Origin: Paenalkalicoccus suaedae
GTDB lineage: Bacteria > Bacillota > Bacilli > Bacillales > Salisediminibacteriaceae
Reading direction: 5' to 3'
Length of the DNA: 64,000 nucleotides
Assembly (NCBI RefSeq): GCF_006965545.2
Contig: NZ_CP041372.2
Location: 1,488,001 to 1,552,000, forward strand
Shown: in pieces, positions 36,870-46,112 of the stretch
Numbering within the stretch: the stretch's first letter is position 1
Layout: each line of letters opens with the position of its first letter
The notes under the pieces: generated by a model
Seen by the model: only the letters and a program-made list of their open reading frames with translations
What the model was told of the DNA's origin: nothing
The model's database searches: none
Translations under genes and position numbers: made by a program

Positions 36870-37470
36870 GGTGAGTGGTGCAGTATTCTAGTCGGCTCTC
36901 CATTTTCGAAAGCGAGCCTAAAAATTCGCTAAAGGGCACATCGATGAAGTTCCTAGTTTTGGCTTGGGGCGCCCAGCCTTGGGTCCTAACTGGGAGTAAA
37001 GATTGTAGGGCGATCCACAATGGCATGTGGGCGATGACCCTCCAGTCGCGGAGGCCTTTGTTTGTGGAGTCGCATCCGAGCTTCTCTATAAACAGGGGTA
37101 TGAACCTGCAAATATGAGTTTCGGGAACTCGTTAGCAGCGTAGCCTGCCTTGAGTGGAGTGTGAGGGGATTACGGCATGCCAGCCGTATGAAATCATCTC
37201 TGCAAAAGAGGATAGAGAGTGATATTGAGCTGCTGAGGAAAACTCCTAGACTGTTCACTCGACATATAATGGGGATTATAGTGCGTACTAAGTGGTAATC
37301 CAGTCTGGCATTTGGTGACAGTGTCAAGGTAGGTGTAATGGGAAACCTCCATAGCGGCGACGCCGTGGTACCTGTCTGGGAAAACCTACTGGACCTAAGA
37401 CGCAGTTTTTACTCATTATGTGACCACTCGCCCTTACATATGATTCTCCAAAGAGGGAATCACTATACAC
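36870..37470 (+). ncRNA. ole: OLE RNA (ornate, large, extremophilic)
   Basis: This 727-bp gap between ispA and oapA has no credible coding frame but is GC-richer than nearby spacers and full of short complementary segments. OLE RNA is a long structured RNA known from extremophilic Firmicutes at just this place: downstream of xse/isp genes and upstream of oapA and dxs. The ends pair: GGTGAGTGGT (36870-36879) with ACCACTCGCC (37423-37432), 10 bp including one G-U. The 3' limit is uncertain; hairpins at 37441-37462 and 37478-37497 could mark the end. OLE forms a membrane-bound complex with OapA and in Bacillus halodurans affects tolerance to cold, alcohols and magnesium. Identification is from synteny and structure, not an alignment search. 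Confidence 0.9.
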
Positions 37471-37559
37471 AAATAACCAATAAGTTATTGGTTTTAATTC
37501 GGACATAAAAAGGTATTAGTGAGTAATACGTGACTGTTATTTAAAGGTAGGCTATATAA

Positions 37560-38174
37560 ATGAAGGATTCTCTTAAACAATCTCTTAAATGGAGCTGGAT
37601 GATCGCCGTTATCACTCTTGTGTTAGCGGCTATTTTTTCTGTCATTTCAACAGCCGTATTGAGCGGTGTCTCGTGGGCAATTGGCATGGTAATTGTTCTT
37701 ATTATTGTGCTTATAGGGGTCATATCTGATACGATTGGGGTAGCTGCAACTGCAGCTAATGAAAAACCGTTTCATGCAATGGCATCGGAAAGATTACCAG
37801 GAGCAAAACATGCGGTTATCATAACTAGAAATGCCGATAAGTTTTCCAACTTTACAAATGATGTTATTGGGGATATTTCAGGAATTATAAGTGGTACAGC
37901 GTCCGCTTATGTCGTTCTTCAATTAGGCCTCCAGCTAGGGTACGAGGATGGATCTACTGTACAGTTCTTAATCTCGATATTATTTACGAGTGTTGTAGCT
38001 GCGCTAACAGTTGGTGGAAAATCTGTAGGAAAAACCATTGCTATCCAATTTTCCACGCCGATCATATACCATGTGGGTAGATTATTTTATTTGTTAGAGG
38101 TAAAATTGAACATAACCATTTTTACAAAGTCTAAAAAGAAAAAAAACAAAAAGAAATCTAAAAGCAGAAAGTGA
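37560..38174 (+). CDS. oapA: OLE-associated protein OapA (DUF21)
   Basis: This 204-aa membrane protein has four hydrophobic helices (about residues 13-35, 39-62, 104-126 and 133-150). It ends in a strongly basic tail, [15 protein letters not shown]. The sequence NDVIGDISG contains the Asp-x3-Asp motif described for OapA. In the known system OapA binds OLE RNA and anchors it to the membrane; the basic tail is a plausible RNA contact. The gene starts 90-130 bp after the RNA and overlaps the dxs leader. Assignment rests on the DUF21-like architecture and the ispA-OLE-oapA-dxs order. Confidence 0.88.
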   Translation: MKDSLKQSLKWSWMIAVITLVLAAIFSVISTAVLSGVSWAIGMVIVLIIVLIGVISDTIGVAATAANEKPFHAMASERLPGAKHAVIITRNADKFSNFTNDVIGDISGIISGTASAYVVLQLGLQLGYEDGSTVQFLISILFTSVVAALTVGGKSVGKTIAIQFSTPIIYHVGRLFYLLEVKLNITIFTKSKKKKNKKKSKSRK

Positions 38175-38185
38175 GGGATTTCCCA

Positions 38186-40075
38186 GTGGATTTATTATCA
38201 ATTAAGGATCCAACTTTCTTAAAGGGATTAAATGACGAAGAACTAAGCGACCTTGCTCAGGACATTCGAAATTTTTTAATTGAAAAGCTATCTGTAACAG
38301 GTGGACATTTAGGTCCGAATTTAGGTGTTGTAGAATTAACACTTGTGATGCACCAATTATTCGATAGCCCGAACGATAAGTTTTTATGGGATGTTGGACA
38401 CCAAGCGTATGTTCATAAGATTTTGACAGGTAGAGCAGATCAGTTTGATCAGTTAAGACAGTACAAAGGGCTCTGCGGTTTTCCAAAACGTTCTGAAAGT
38501 GATCACGATGTTTGGGAGACGGGGCATAGCTCTACTTCTCTATCCGGTGCCATGGGGATGGCTATTGCCCGTGACATGCAAGGGAAAGATAATACCGTCA
38601 TTCCTGTAATCGGCGATGGTGCTTTGACCGGAGGTATGGCATTGGAAGCGCTTAACCACATTGGTCATGAGCAGAAGGATATGATTGTTGTGTTAAACGA
38701 TAATGAAATGTCCATCGCGCCAAACGTTGGTGCTCTCCATTCCATGCTTGGAAGAATGAGAAGCGCTGGCAAATATCAAAAGGCTAAAGAAGACCTTGAA
38801 ATGCTTCTTAAGAAAGTCCCGGCAGTTGGTGGCAGATTAGCAGCCACTGCTGAACGAGTAAAGGATAGTTTAAAGTATCTATTAGTATCTGGAATGTTTT
38901 TCGAAGAGATGGGCTTTACATATTTAGGACCAATTGATGGTCATGATATGCAGGAGCTTAAGTCAAATTTCACCTATGCTAAAAAAACAAAAGGTCCAGT
39001 GCTCATGCACGTCATCACGAAAAAAGGTAAGGGCTACGCACCTGCTGAAAATGATGCAAAAGGCACGTGGCATGGCTTAGGGCCATATAAAATTGAGTCA
39101 GGTGAAGTTGTCAAAAAGCCGGGACCACCAAGCTATAGCGGTGTTTTTGCAGAAACGATGAAAAAGATTGCGAGAACGGACGAGCGTCTTGTAACAGTTA
39201 CTGCAGCGATGCCTGGAGGAACCGGATTAGACAAATTCGCTAAGGAATTCCCAGATAGAATGTTTGATGTTGGTATTGCAGAGCAACATGCGACAACCAT
39301 GTCGGCTGGTTTAGCTACTCAAGGAATGAAACCAGTATTTGCTGTTTATTCAACATTCTTACAGAGAGGCTATGACCAACTTGTACACGACGTTTGTCGC
39401 CAAAACCTACCAGTTGTCTTTGCGATCGACCGAGCAGGATTAGTAGGAGCTGACGGTGAAACGCATCAAGGAGTATTCGATATTTCTTACTTACGTCACT
39501 TGCCAAACATGCAAATTGTCCATCCTAAGGATGAGAATGAGCTTCAGCATATGCTCTACACAGCGGTTATGCAAAATAATGGTCCTATAGCAGTTCGATA
39601 CCCACGAGGTAACGGGTTTGGAATCCCAATGGATGAGGAGCTTCGCGAACTACCGTTAGGTAAGTGGGAGGTCCTTAAAGAAGGTGCCGATTTATCGATT
39701 TTAACATTCGGTACAATGATCCCTGTTGCTATGGAGGCTGCGGAGCAATTGAAGCAAGCGGGAATTGAAGTAGAGGTGATTAACGCACGTTCGATCAAAC
39801 CTCTAGATAAAGAGATGCTTAATGAGCTTGCTCAGCAGGAAAAACCGATCATAACGCTTGAGGAAACAGCGTTACTTGGAGGTTTTGGAAGCTCCGTATT
39901 AGAGCATTTCCACGAAAATAGTTATCATTCTGTTGTTGTAGAGCGATTAGGTATTCCTGATTGGTACATTGAACACGGTAGTGTTCCCGAACTGTTAGAA
40001 GAAATCGGCTTAACGGTAGACGGCGTACAGCAAGCAGTTCACAAATTAGTACCAAGAAAGAGGCAACGAGCATAA
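38186..40075 (+). CDS. dxs: 1-deoxy-D-xylulose-5-phosphate synthase
   Basis: This 629-aa thiamine diphosphate enzyme makes the first intermediate of the methylerythritol phosphate isoprenoid pathway from pyruvate and glyceraldehyde 3-phosphate. It has [14 protein letters not shown], the TPP motif [18 protein letters not shown]...LNDNEMSI, and the transketolase-like [15 protein letters not shown] and [12 protein letters not shown]. The GTG at 38186 gives [12 protein letters not shown], matching family N-termini, and fits a GAGGG site; GTG 38171 is less likely. Confidence 0.96.
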   Translation: MDLLSIKDPTFLKGLNDEELSDLAQDIRNFLIEKLSVTGGHLGPNLGVVELTLVMHQLFDSPNDKFLWDVGHQAYVHKILTGRADQFDQLRQYKGLCGFPKRSESDHDVWETGHSSTSLSGAMGMAIARDMQGKDNTVIPVIGDGALTGGMALEALNHIGHEQKDMIVVLNDNEMSIAPNVGALHSMLGRMRSAGKYQKAKEDLEMLLKKVPAVGGRLAATAERVKDSLKYLLVSGMFFEEMGFTYLGPIDGHDMQELKSNFTYAKKTKGPVLMHVITKKGKGYAPAENDAKGTWHGLGPYKIESGEVVKKPGPPSYSGVFAETMKKIARTDERLVTVTAAMPGGTGLDKFAKEFPDRMFDVGIAEQHATTMSAGLATQGMKPVFAVYSTFLQRGYDQLVHDVCRQNLPVVFAIDRAGLVGADGETHQGVFDISYLRHLPNMQIVHPKDENELQHMLYTAVMQNNGPIAVRYPRGNGFGIPMDEELRELPLGKWEVLKEGADLSILTFGTMIPVAMEAAEQLKQAGIEVEVINARSIKPLDKEMLNELAQQEKPIITLEETALLGGFGSSVLEHFHENSYHSVVVERLGIPDWYIEHGSVPELLEEIGLTVDGVQQAVHKLVPRKRQRA

Positions 40076-40078
40076 CTG

Positions 40079-40876
40079 ATGAAAAAAGATAGAATTGATG
40101 TTTTACTAGTTGAAAAAGGATTAATGGAGACGCGGGAAAAAGCAAAGCGCGCCGTTATGGCTGGCCTTGTGCTAGCTAACGGCGAAAGAATTGATAAGCC
40201 CGGTCAAAAAGTAGATATTGAGGCAAATTTAACTTTAAAAGGTCAGGTTTTGCCTTATGTTAGTAGAGGTGGTTTGAAGCTTGAGAAAGCGATCACTGCC
40301 TTCGAGCTTGATTTAAATAAGAGAACGGTTCTTGATATTGGTGCATCTACTGGTGGATTTACGGACTGCTCTTTGCAAAACGGTGCAACACTCGTCTATG
40401 CATTAGACGTTGGGTATAACCAGCTAGCTTGGAAGCTACGTCAGCATGAGCAAGTGGAAGTGATGGAGCGAACAAACTTTAGATACTGCACAAAAGAAGA
40501 TTTTCAAAAAGGTGAGCCCAACTTTGCTACAATTGATGTATCCTTTATCTCTCTGCGAATTATTTTACCCGTACTTTATACGATCTTGGCTGAAGGTGGC
40601 GACGTGGTTGCCCTCATTAAGCCTCAGTTTGAAGCAGGTCGAGAAGATGTCGGTAAAAAAGGAATTGTTAGGGATAAAAAAGTTCATGAACGAGTGATTG
40701 CAGAAGTCATTTCTTTTTCGGAGACGCTAGGATTCCATGTAAACAACCTTACGTCCTCTCCAATAAAAGGTGGAGAAGGAAATATTGAATTCCTTTTACA
40801 CCTTCAAAAGAAGGCGGAGCCGTCCCCATATAATCAAGAACTGATAAAAGAAATTGTGAGGGTGTCTCACGAGTAA
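40079..40876 (+). CDS. yqxC: TlyA family rRNA methyltransferase YqxC
   Basis: This 265-aa protein has an N-terminal S4 RNA-binding domain (IDVLLVEKGLMETREKAKRAVMAGLV) and a SAM-dependent methyltransferase domain (VLDIGASTGGFTDCSLQNGA, DVSFISLR, IKPQFEAGREDVGKKG). TlyA relatives 2'-O-methylate ribosomal RNA; the B. subtilis protein's target is not certain. It is 3 bp after dxs and ends in a terminator. Confidence 0.9.
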   Translation: MKKDRIDVLLVEKGLMETREKAKRAVMAGLVLANGERIDKPGQKVDIEANLTLKGQVLPYVSRGGLKLEKAITAFELDLNKRTVLDIGASTGGFTDCSLQNGATLVYALDVGYNQLAWKLRQHEQVEVMERTNFRYCTKEDFQKGEPNFATIDVSFISLRIILPVLYTILAEGGDVVALIKPQFEAGREDVGKKGIVRDKKVHERVIAEVISFSETLGFHVNNLTSSPIKGGEGNIEFLLHLQKKAEPSPYNQELIKEIVRVSHE

Positions 40877-40878
40877 AT

Positions 40879-40917
40879 AAAGAGCGATAACCTACTAGTT
40901 AGGTTATCGCTCTTTTT
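40879..40917 (+). terminator. intrinsic terminator after yqxC
   Basis: The stem AAGAGCGATAACCTA / TAGGTTATCGCTCTT has a 4-nt loop and is followed by TTT. Confidence 0.9.
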
Positions 40918-41078
40918 GCATACATACATGTTTTATCATGTAACACAAAGGATAAATAAATAATAGTATACGTGCATAATTGGTATTTAATAAGGTAATT
41001 GTATACAGAATCAATTGTATATTTATGTGATTTAATTTATACTTAATATAGGAAAAGGTGACCTCGGAGGGATGTAAA

Positions 41079-41528
41079 ATGAATAAAGGCCAACGGCATA
41101 TAAAAATTAGAGATATTATTGGAAATAAAGATATAGAAACGCAGGATGAATTAGTTGATCAGCTAAGAGAGTCTGGATTTAACGTTACACAAGCTACGGT
41201 GAGTAGGGACATTAAAGAATTACATTTAGTAAAAGTACCAATGATGGATGGACGCTATAAATATAGTCTTCCTTCCGACCAACGTTTTAATCCCCTGCAA
41301 AAATTAAAGAGAGCGTTGATGGATAGTTTTGTATCCGTTGACTTCACTGCAAACATGATTGTTATTAAAACACTACCTGGTAATGCGAATTCCGTTGGTG
41401 CTTTAATAGATAATCTTGATTGGGCAGAAATTATGGGGACCATATGTGGAGACGATACCATTCTTATTATCTGCCGTAAAGAGAATGAATCCAAACCAGT
41501 AGCAGATCGATTTTTAGACATGCTATAA
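41079..41528 (+). CDS. argR: arginine repressor ArgR/AhrC
   Basis: This 149-aa regulator represses arginine synthesis and activates its catabolism. The winged-helix N-terminus includes [29 protein letters not shown]; the C-terminal hexamerisation domain has [33 protein letters not shown] with the Arg-binding Asp pair. The ATG at 41079 follows CGGAGGG. AT-rich upstream DNA could hold ARG boxes but I cannot define one. Confidence 0.96.
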   Translation: MNKGQRHIKIRDIIGNKDIETQDELVDQLRESGFNVTQATVSRDIKELHLVKVPMMDGRYKYSLPSDQRFNPLQKLKRALMDSFVSVDFTANMIVIKTLPGNANSVGALIDNLDWAEIMGTICGDDTILIICRKENESKPVADRFLDML

Positions 41529-41534
41529 TAAACG

Positions 41535-41570
41535 AAAACGTTCGTCTATACATGTGACGAGCGTTTCTTT
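41535..41570 (+). terminator. hairpin between argR and recN
   Basis: AAACGTTCGTC pairs with GACGAGCGTTT (one G-T), followed by CTTTA. The weak T-run makes it a modest terminator. Confidence 0.55.
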
Positions 41571-41593
41571 ACGTAAATAAAGGAGTGAGGCAC

Positions 41594-43330
41594 TTGCTTT
41601 TAGAGCTGTCAATTCGTAATTTTGCCATTATAGATGAAGTGACTATATCATTTGATGAAGGGCTTACAGTTTTAACTGGAGAAACTGGAGCAGGAAAGTC
41701 TATTATCATTGATGCCATAGGGCAACTTATTGGTGGGCGAGGATCTGTAGAATTTGTACGGCACGGGAGTAAGAGAGCGGAAATAGAAGGGTTGTTTTCG
41801 ATCCAAGAATCTAGGTCTCAGGAGTTATCTCGTTTGCTCATAGATGTTGGGGTTAAATTAGATGAAGAAGAGACAATTGTTTTACGACGTGAAATGACTC
41901 AGCAGGGCAAAAGTGTATGTCGTATAAACGGGAAACTTACAACTCTTGCCATTTTAAGGCAGGTTGGTCAGCAACTTGTCGATATTCATGGTCAGCATGA
42001 ACACCAACAGCTTTTGCAAACAGAGAAGCATGTGATGTTTTTGGATCGATTTGCAGAGGACGATCTTCGAGAGTCGAAGGCAGAGTATCGAGCGGTTTAC
42101 GATAAATTTTTAAAGAAGCGCCAGCAGCTTACTCAAGTTTCGTCTGACGAAAAGCAAATGGCTCAAAGATTAGATTTGATCTCTTACCAATTTGAGGAGA
42201 TTAAAAAGGCTGAGCTTGTCCCAAATGAAGACCAGGAGCTTCAAGAAGAAAAAAAGCGCCTTGATAATAGCGAAGGTTTATACCAGAATGTACATGGAGC
42301 CTATGACTCTTTATATGGAGATGGTAAAGGGCTTGAGTGGGTAATGGCTGCTATGAATCAGATGGAAGAAGCGGCTGAGCTAGATCCTAATTTGCAACAG
42401 GTGCTAGAGACAATTACGAGCAATTACTATTTATTGGAAGAAGCTACATATAGCCTGCGTGATTATTACGAGGCAATTGAATTTGATCCTGATCGCCTGA
42501 ATACAATCGAAGCGAGACTGTCAGAAATAACGCAACTAAAAAGAAAATACGGGGAAACCGTTAATGCTGTCATTGAATACGCAACCTCTATAGAAGAAGA
42601 ATTAGACACGCTCACAAATAGAGAGCAACGACTAGAGCAGTGGGAGAAGGAGCTTGAATCGATCGCGAATGATCTTCGTATTGAGGGGGAAAACTTAACT
42701 GCTATACGTAAGCGATCTTCTGTGAAGCTTCAGGAAGCTATCTCACAGCAACTGCAAGATTTATATATGAAGAACACAAACTTTGATGTTGCAATTGAGA
42801 CTCGAATGAACGGGGAACTTCGTGCGGAGGATTTATTAAAACGTAATCCCTTTACTCCAAATGGAATCGATGAGATAGGATTTTTAGTTGCGACAAATAA
42901 AGGCGAACCCCTGAAGTCACTTGCAAAAGTAGCATCTGGTGGTGAGATTTCTAGAATGATCTTAGCATTAAAATCTATTTTAAGCAGACATGAAGGCGTC
43001 ACATCATTAATATTCGATGAAGTAGATACAGGAGTAAGTGGACGCGTTGCTCAAGCCATTGCTGAAAAGATACATGGTTTGTCAATTGGCTCTCAAGTGC
43101 TGTGTATCACTCACCTACCTCAAGTAGCGGCAATGGCTGATACTCATTTGTTCATTTCTAAGAATGAGGAAAATGATCGAACGACAACAGATGTAAGGCC
43201 GCTAACTAATAAAGAACAAGTAGAAGAAATTAGCCGAATGATATCTGGAGTCGAAATTACAGAATTGACAAGACAACATGCTACAGAGTTGCTTGATCAA
43301 GCAAGATCATCAAAAACAGATCAAAGCTAA
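41594..43330 (+). CDS. recN: DNA repair protein RecN
   Basis: This 578-aa SMC-like ATPase acts early in double-strand break repair. Walker A is LTGETGAGKSIIIDA, the central region is coiled coil, and the C-terminal ATPase half has SGGEISRMILALKSIL (signature) and LIFDEVDTGVSGRVAQAI (Walker B). HGQHEHQ near residue 134 is also typical. The TTG at 41594 gives MLLELSIRNFAIID as in relatives and is well spaced from AAAGGAG; GTG 41585 overlaps the site. Confidence 0.95.
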   Translation: MLLELSIRNFAIIDEVTISFDEGLTVLTGETGAGKSIIIDAIGQLIGGRGSVEFVRHGSKRAEIEGLFSIQESRSQELSRLLIDVGVKLDEEETIVLRREMTQQGKSVCRINGKLTTLAILRQVGQQLVDIHGQHEHQQLLQTEKHVMFLDRFAEDDLRESKAEYRAVYDKFLKKRQQLTQVSSDEKQMAQRLDLISYQFEEIKKAELVPNEDQELQEEKKRLDNSEGLYQNVHGAYDSLYGDGKGLEWVMAAMNQMEEAAELDPNLQQVLETITSNYYLLEEATYSLRDYYEAIEFDPDRLNTIEARLSEITQLKRKYGETVNAVIEYATSIEEELDTLTNREQRLEQWEKELESIANDLRIEGENLTAIRKRSSVKLQEAISQQLQDLYMKNTNFDVAIETRMNGELRAEDLLKRNPFTPNGIDEIGFLVATNKGEPLKSLAKVASGGEISRMILALKSILSRHEGVTSLIFDEVDTGVSGRVAQAIAEKIHGLSIGSQVLCITHLPQVAAMADTHLFISKNEENDRTTTDVRPLTNKEQVEEISRMISGVEITELTRQHATELLDQARSSKTDQS

Positions 43331-43349
43331 AAGTATGTAATACCTAAGA

Positions 43350-43380
43350 AAAAACTAACCTTAATTGGTTAGTTTTTTTC
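43350..43380 (+). terminator. intrinsic terminator after recN
   Basis: The stem AAAAACTAACC / GGTTAGTTTTT is followed by further T residues. Confidence 0.9.
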
Positions 43381-43449
43381 TATTGAATGGACTTATATTT
43401 TTTTCGTTAAAGGAGAGAGTAAAGGATAGACAGGAGGGAGGACCTTATA

Positions 43450-44673
43450 ATGAGGCATATCGGTTGGCATGCGGCACTTATACTTGTTCTATTTTGTTAT
43501 ATAGGTACCCCGATAGGCGAGCTTTTTCACTTGGAGGATGATTACACAGCTGCTATTGGGGAAGCCACGACGCATACGGTGTTTGATGTATTGGAGGTTG
43601 AAAAGCCATTTAGCTTTGTGGATGATGAACTAATAAGCCTTGAAGCATCAAGCTCTAAAGCGATCTTAGGATATAAAAACATCCCTCTTAAAGAAGTAAC
43701 TATACACAGTAAAGATCGACCTATCCTTTATCCAAGTGGAGCTTCCATTGGTGTACAAATCGAGATGGACGGTGTATTAATTGTGGGATTTTATTTACTG
43801 CAAGCCGATGGATCTCGTCAATTATCTCCATTAGGAGGTGGGCTTGAAGTTGGTGACAGAATCTACAAGCTTAATCAGACAGAGGTTGGGTCAGTGGAAG
43901 AAGTGATGCACGTATTGCAGGACGCAAAAGGAGATGTCATCTCGATACATATAGTGAGAGATGAAAAAGAGATGGTCATTGATGTTCCATTACAAAGAAC
44001 TTCACTTGATCAAGCGAAGATTGGACTTTATATTCGTGATTCCGTTGCTGGTATAGGTACATTAACGTTCGTACAAGAAAATGGGATGTTTGGAGCTTTG
44101 GGGCATGTTATAGCGGATGGTGATACAAAGTTACCAGTACAAATAGAGAACGGGAAGGTACTTCATTCAAGAGTGACGTCAATCAAAAAAGGCGCTTCAG
44201 GGCATCCGGGCGAAAAATTAGCAAGCTTTGATCGCAAAAGTGGTTATATAGGTAGCGTGGAATCCAATACGGAATTTGGAATTTACGGACATGCCATAAC
44301 GAGTGTGTTATCAAAAGTTATGCCAGACACTGGACTGCCTATCGCATTTGCCCATGAGGTGGAAGAAGCGGAGGCGGAAATATGGACAGTAGTGGAAGAT
44401 GATAAAATTGAAAAGTTCACCATTGAGATTGTTTCTAATAAGCCGAGGAAGCATGCTTCCTCAAAAGGTCTCGTTGTAAAAGTAACAGATGCGAGGCTTC
44501 TGAATAAAACTGGTGGGATAATTCAAGGGATGAGTGGTAGCCCGATTATACAAGACGGCAAAATAATTGGAGCGATTTCACATGTATTCGTTAATGATCC
44601 TTCTAGAGGATATGGTTGTCACATTGAGTGGATGCTTGATGAGGTGGATGCGCTAGCATCCGTCACTAACTAG
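43450..44673 (+). CDS. spoIVB: SpoIVB serine peptidase (S55)
   Basis: This 407-aa protease is made in the forespore and triggers pro-sigma-K processing in the mother cell. It has an N-terminal membrane anchor/signal (residues 5-22), a PDZ domain (GGLEVGDRIYKLNQTEV...) and the S55 catalytic domain, with the catalytic His in FGALGHVIADGD and the Ser in QGMSGSPIIQDGKIIGAISH. Gene order recN-spoIVB-spo0A is that of B. subtilis. Confidence 0.95.
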   Translation: MRHIGWHAALILVLFCYIGTPIGELFHLEDDYTAAIGEATTHTVFDVLEVEKPFSFVDDELISLEASSSKAILGYKNIPLKEVTIHSKDRPILYPSGASIGVQIEMDGVLIVGFYLLQADGSRQLSPLGGGLEVGDRIYKLNQTEVGSVEEVMHVLQDAKGDVISIHIVRDEKEMVIDVPLQRTSLDQAKIGLYIRDSVAGIGTLTFVQENGMFGALGHVIADGDTKLPVQIENGKVLHSRVTSIKKGASGHPGEKLASFDRKSGYIGSVESNTEFGIYGHAITSVLSKVMPDTGLPIAFAHEVEEAEAEIWTVVEDDKIEKFTIEIVSNKPRKHASSKGLVVKVTDARLLNKTGGIIQGMSGSPIIQDGKIIGAISHVFVNDPSRGYGCHIEWMLDEVDALASVTN

Positions 44674-44730
44674 AAATTCTACTTGAGGTCATCAACCGTT
44701 TGAATACCTATGGTATACTTACCATAAAGA

Positions 44731-44742
44731 TTATTCGACAAA
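44731..44742 (-). promoter_or_regulatory. 0A box upstream of spo0A
   Basis: On the minus strand the sequence reads TTTGTCGAATAA and contains the perfect Spo0A-binding heptamer TGTCGAA. It lies about 170 bp before the spo0A start. Confidence 0.65.
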
Positions 44743-44854
44743 CGTATCAGATAAGATCGAATACTATCGAAAAAAAGAGTAAACACGAATAAATAAGAGT
44801 ATTTATACGATTTTATATAAAAAATCAATTTTTTTAGAGGGATTAGGTTTGCTA

Positions 44855-44861
44855 TGTCGAA
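44855..44861 (+). promoter_or_regulatory. second 0A box upstream of spo0A
   Basis: A perfect TGTCGAA lies 47 bp before the start codon of spo0A. Partial matches GATCGAA and TATCGAA lie between the two boxes (44755-44771). Together they suggest autoregulation by Spo0A-P. Confidence 0.6.
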
Positions 44862-44907
44862 TCTAAAGGTTATAATAGGAAGAAATAACACTGGGGAGGA
44901 AATAGAT

Positions 44908-45699
44908 GTGGGAAATGTTACCGTATGTATTGCAGATGATAATCGTGAGCTTGTGAATTTATTGGAGGATTATATTTCTCAAGAAGATGATCTAACAGTC
45001 GTAGGCAAGGCATTTAACGGACAGGAGTGCTTAGAGGTAATTGAGGATGTCCAGCCTGACGTACTAATTTTAGATATTATTATGCCTCATTTAGATGGTC
45101 TTGCTGTTCTTGAAAAGATGCAGGACATGAATCTTGCTAAAAAGCCTAATATTATTATGCTTACGGCGTTTGGTCAAGAAGATGTGACGAAGAAAGCGGT
45201 AGAGCTAGGGGCATCTTATTATGTCTTAAAGCCGTTTGATATGGATACGTTGGTCAACAAAGTACGCGATGTATCTACACAGGGGCGAACAAGTCATCGT
45301 TCGAAGCCTTCTACACAAGAAATGCGCAGAGATAATAGACCAATGAACTTAGATGCTTCTATTACAAGTATCATTCATGAAATCGGGGTACCGGCGCACA
45401 TTAAAGGATATATGTATTTACGTGAAGCGATCACTATGGTCTATAATGACATTGAATTGCTTGGTTCAATCACAAAAGTGTTATATCCAGATATTGCTAA
45501 AAAATATAATACAACAGCTAGCCGTGTAGAGCGAGCGATTCGCCATGCCATTGAAGTTGCTTGGAGCAGAGGGAACATTGAGTCTATTTCAAAGATGTTT
45601 GGATATACGGTAAATGTATCGAAGGCAAAGCCGACTAATTCAGAGTTTATTGCAATGGTTGCAGATAAGTTGCGCATTGAGCACAGAGTTAGCGTATAA
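44908..45699 (+). CDS. spo0A: sporulation master regulator Spo0A
   Basis: This 263-aa response regulator controls entry into sporulation. The receiver domain shows IADDNRELV, the phosphoacceptor Asp in [18 protein letters not shown] and the Lys in LKPFD. The DNA-binding domain is very highly conserved ([54 protein letters not shown]). The GTG at 44908 is chosen because GGGGAGG ends 8 nt upstream and the protein then starts just before the receiver; an ATG at 44854 overlaps a 0A box. Confidence 0.97.
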   Translation: MGNVTVCIADDNRELVNLLEDYISQEDDLTVVGKAFNGQECLEVIEDVQPDVLILDIIMPHLDGLAVLEKMQDMNLAKKPNIIMLTAFGQEDVTKKAVELGASYYVLKPFDMDTLVNKVRDVSTQGRTSHRSKPSTQEMRRDNRPMNLDASITSIIHEIGVPAHIKGYMYLREAITMVYNDIELLGSITKVLYPDIAKKYNTTASRVERAIRHAIEVAWSRGNIESISKMFGYTVNVSKAKPTNSEFIAMVADKLRIEHRVSV

Positions 45700-45704
45700 G
45701 ACAT

Positions 45705-45737
45705 AAAAAAGGCATCCCATTAGGGAGCCTTTTTTTA
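45705..45737. terminator. bidirectional terminator of spo0A and yqzF
   Basis: AAAAAAGGCATCCC pairs with GGGAGCCTTTTTT around an ATTA loop, giving T-runs on both strands between convergent genes. Confidence 0.88.
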
Positions 45738-45986
45738 TTGGCGAGCTTGTTTTTGGAATCGTGGAGCAACTTTGTTATTCTTTCTGTCTCTATGCAAAAT
45801 GAATCCGCCAATGAGCCAGATTCCGACTGCAAGTGCAATAATGCCAACTAAAAATTGAATGTAAGCGGAGGGCCAAGGAGAATTGACGATATTAAATAAA
45901 GTATCTCGCATTAGCTTAATCCCGTATCCAGCTAGTATTACTGGAAGAATCGCTATTGCAAGGGCGATGAAGCGGATAAACGTCAT
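45735..45986 (-). CDS. yqzF: DUF2627 small membrane protein (YqzF)
   Basis: This 83-aa protein has two membrane helices, with the segment AGYGIKLMRDTLF and the C-terminal GGFILHRDRKNNKV typical of the YqzF/DUF2627 family. Function is unknown. The ATG at 45986 is better spaced from AGAAGGG than a TTG at 45995. It lies between spo0A and bkdR as in B. subtilis. Confidence 0.85.
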   Translation of the reverse strand: MTFIRFIALAIAILPVILAGYGIKLMRDTLFNIVNSPWPSAYIQFLVGIIALAVGIWLIGGFILHRDRKNNKVAPRFQKQARQ

Positions 45987-46112
45987 AATAAACAACCCTT
46001 CTCTTTAATCTATACATTAATTTTAGCTGAAATACAGCGAATGAGCAAGTTTGCGTCTCGCTATAATTAAGGTATAGTTAAGGTGTGAAATAATTTGCAA
46101 GGAGGTGTTATC

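Noticed and set aside
36875-37506. ORFs of 60-113 aa within the ispA-oapA gap
   Set aside because: They lie in the structured OLE RNA, overlap on both strands and lack convincing ribosome sites or protein-like composition.
41533-41546. LexA/SOS box before recN
   Set aside because: CGAAAACGTTCG lacks the 4-nt spacing of the CGAAC-N4-GTTCG consensus and is part of the argR terminator stem.
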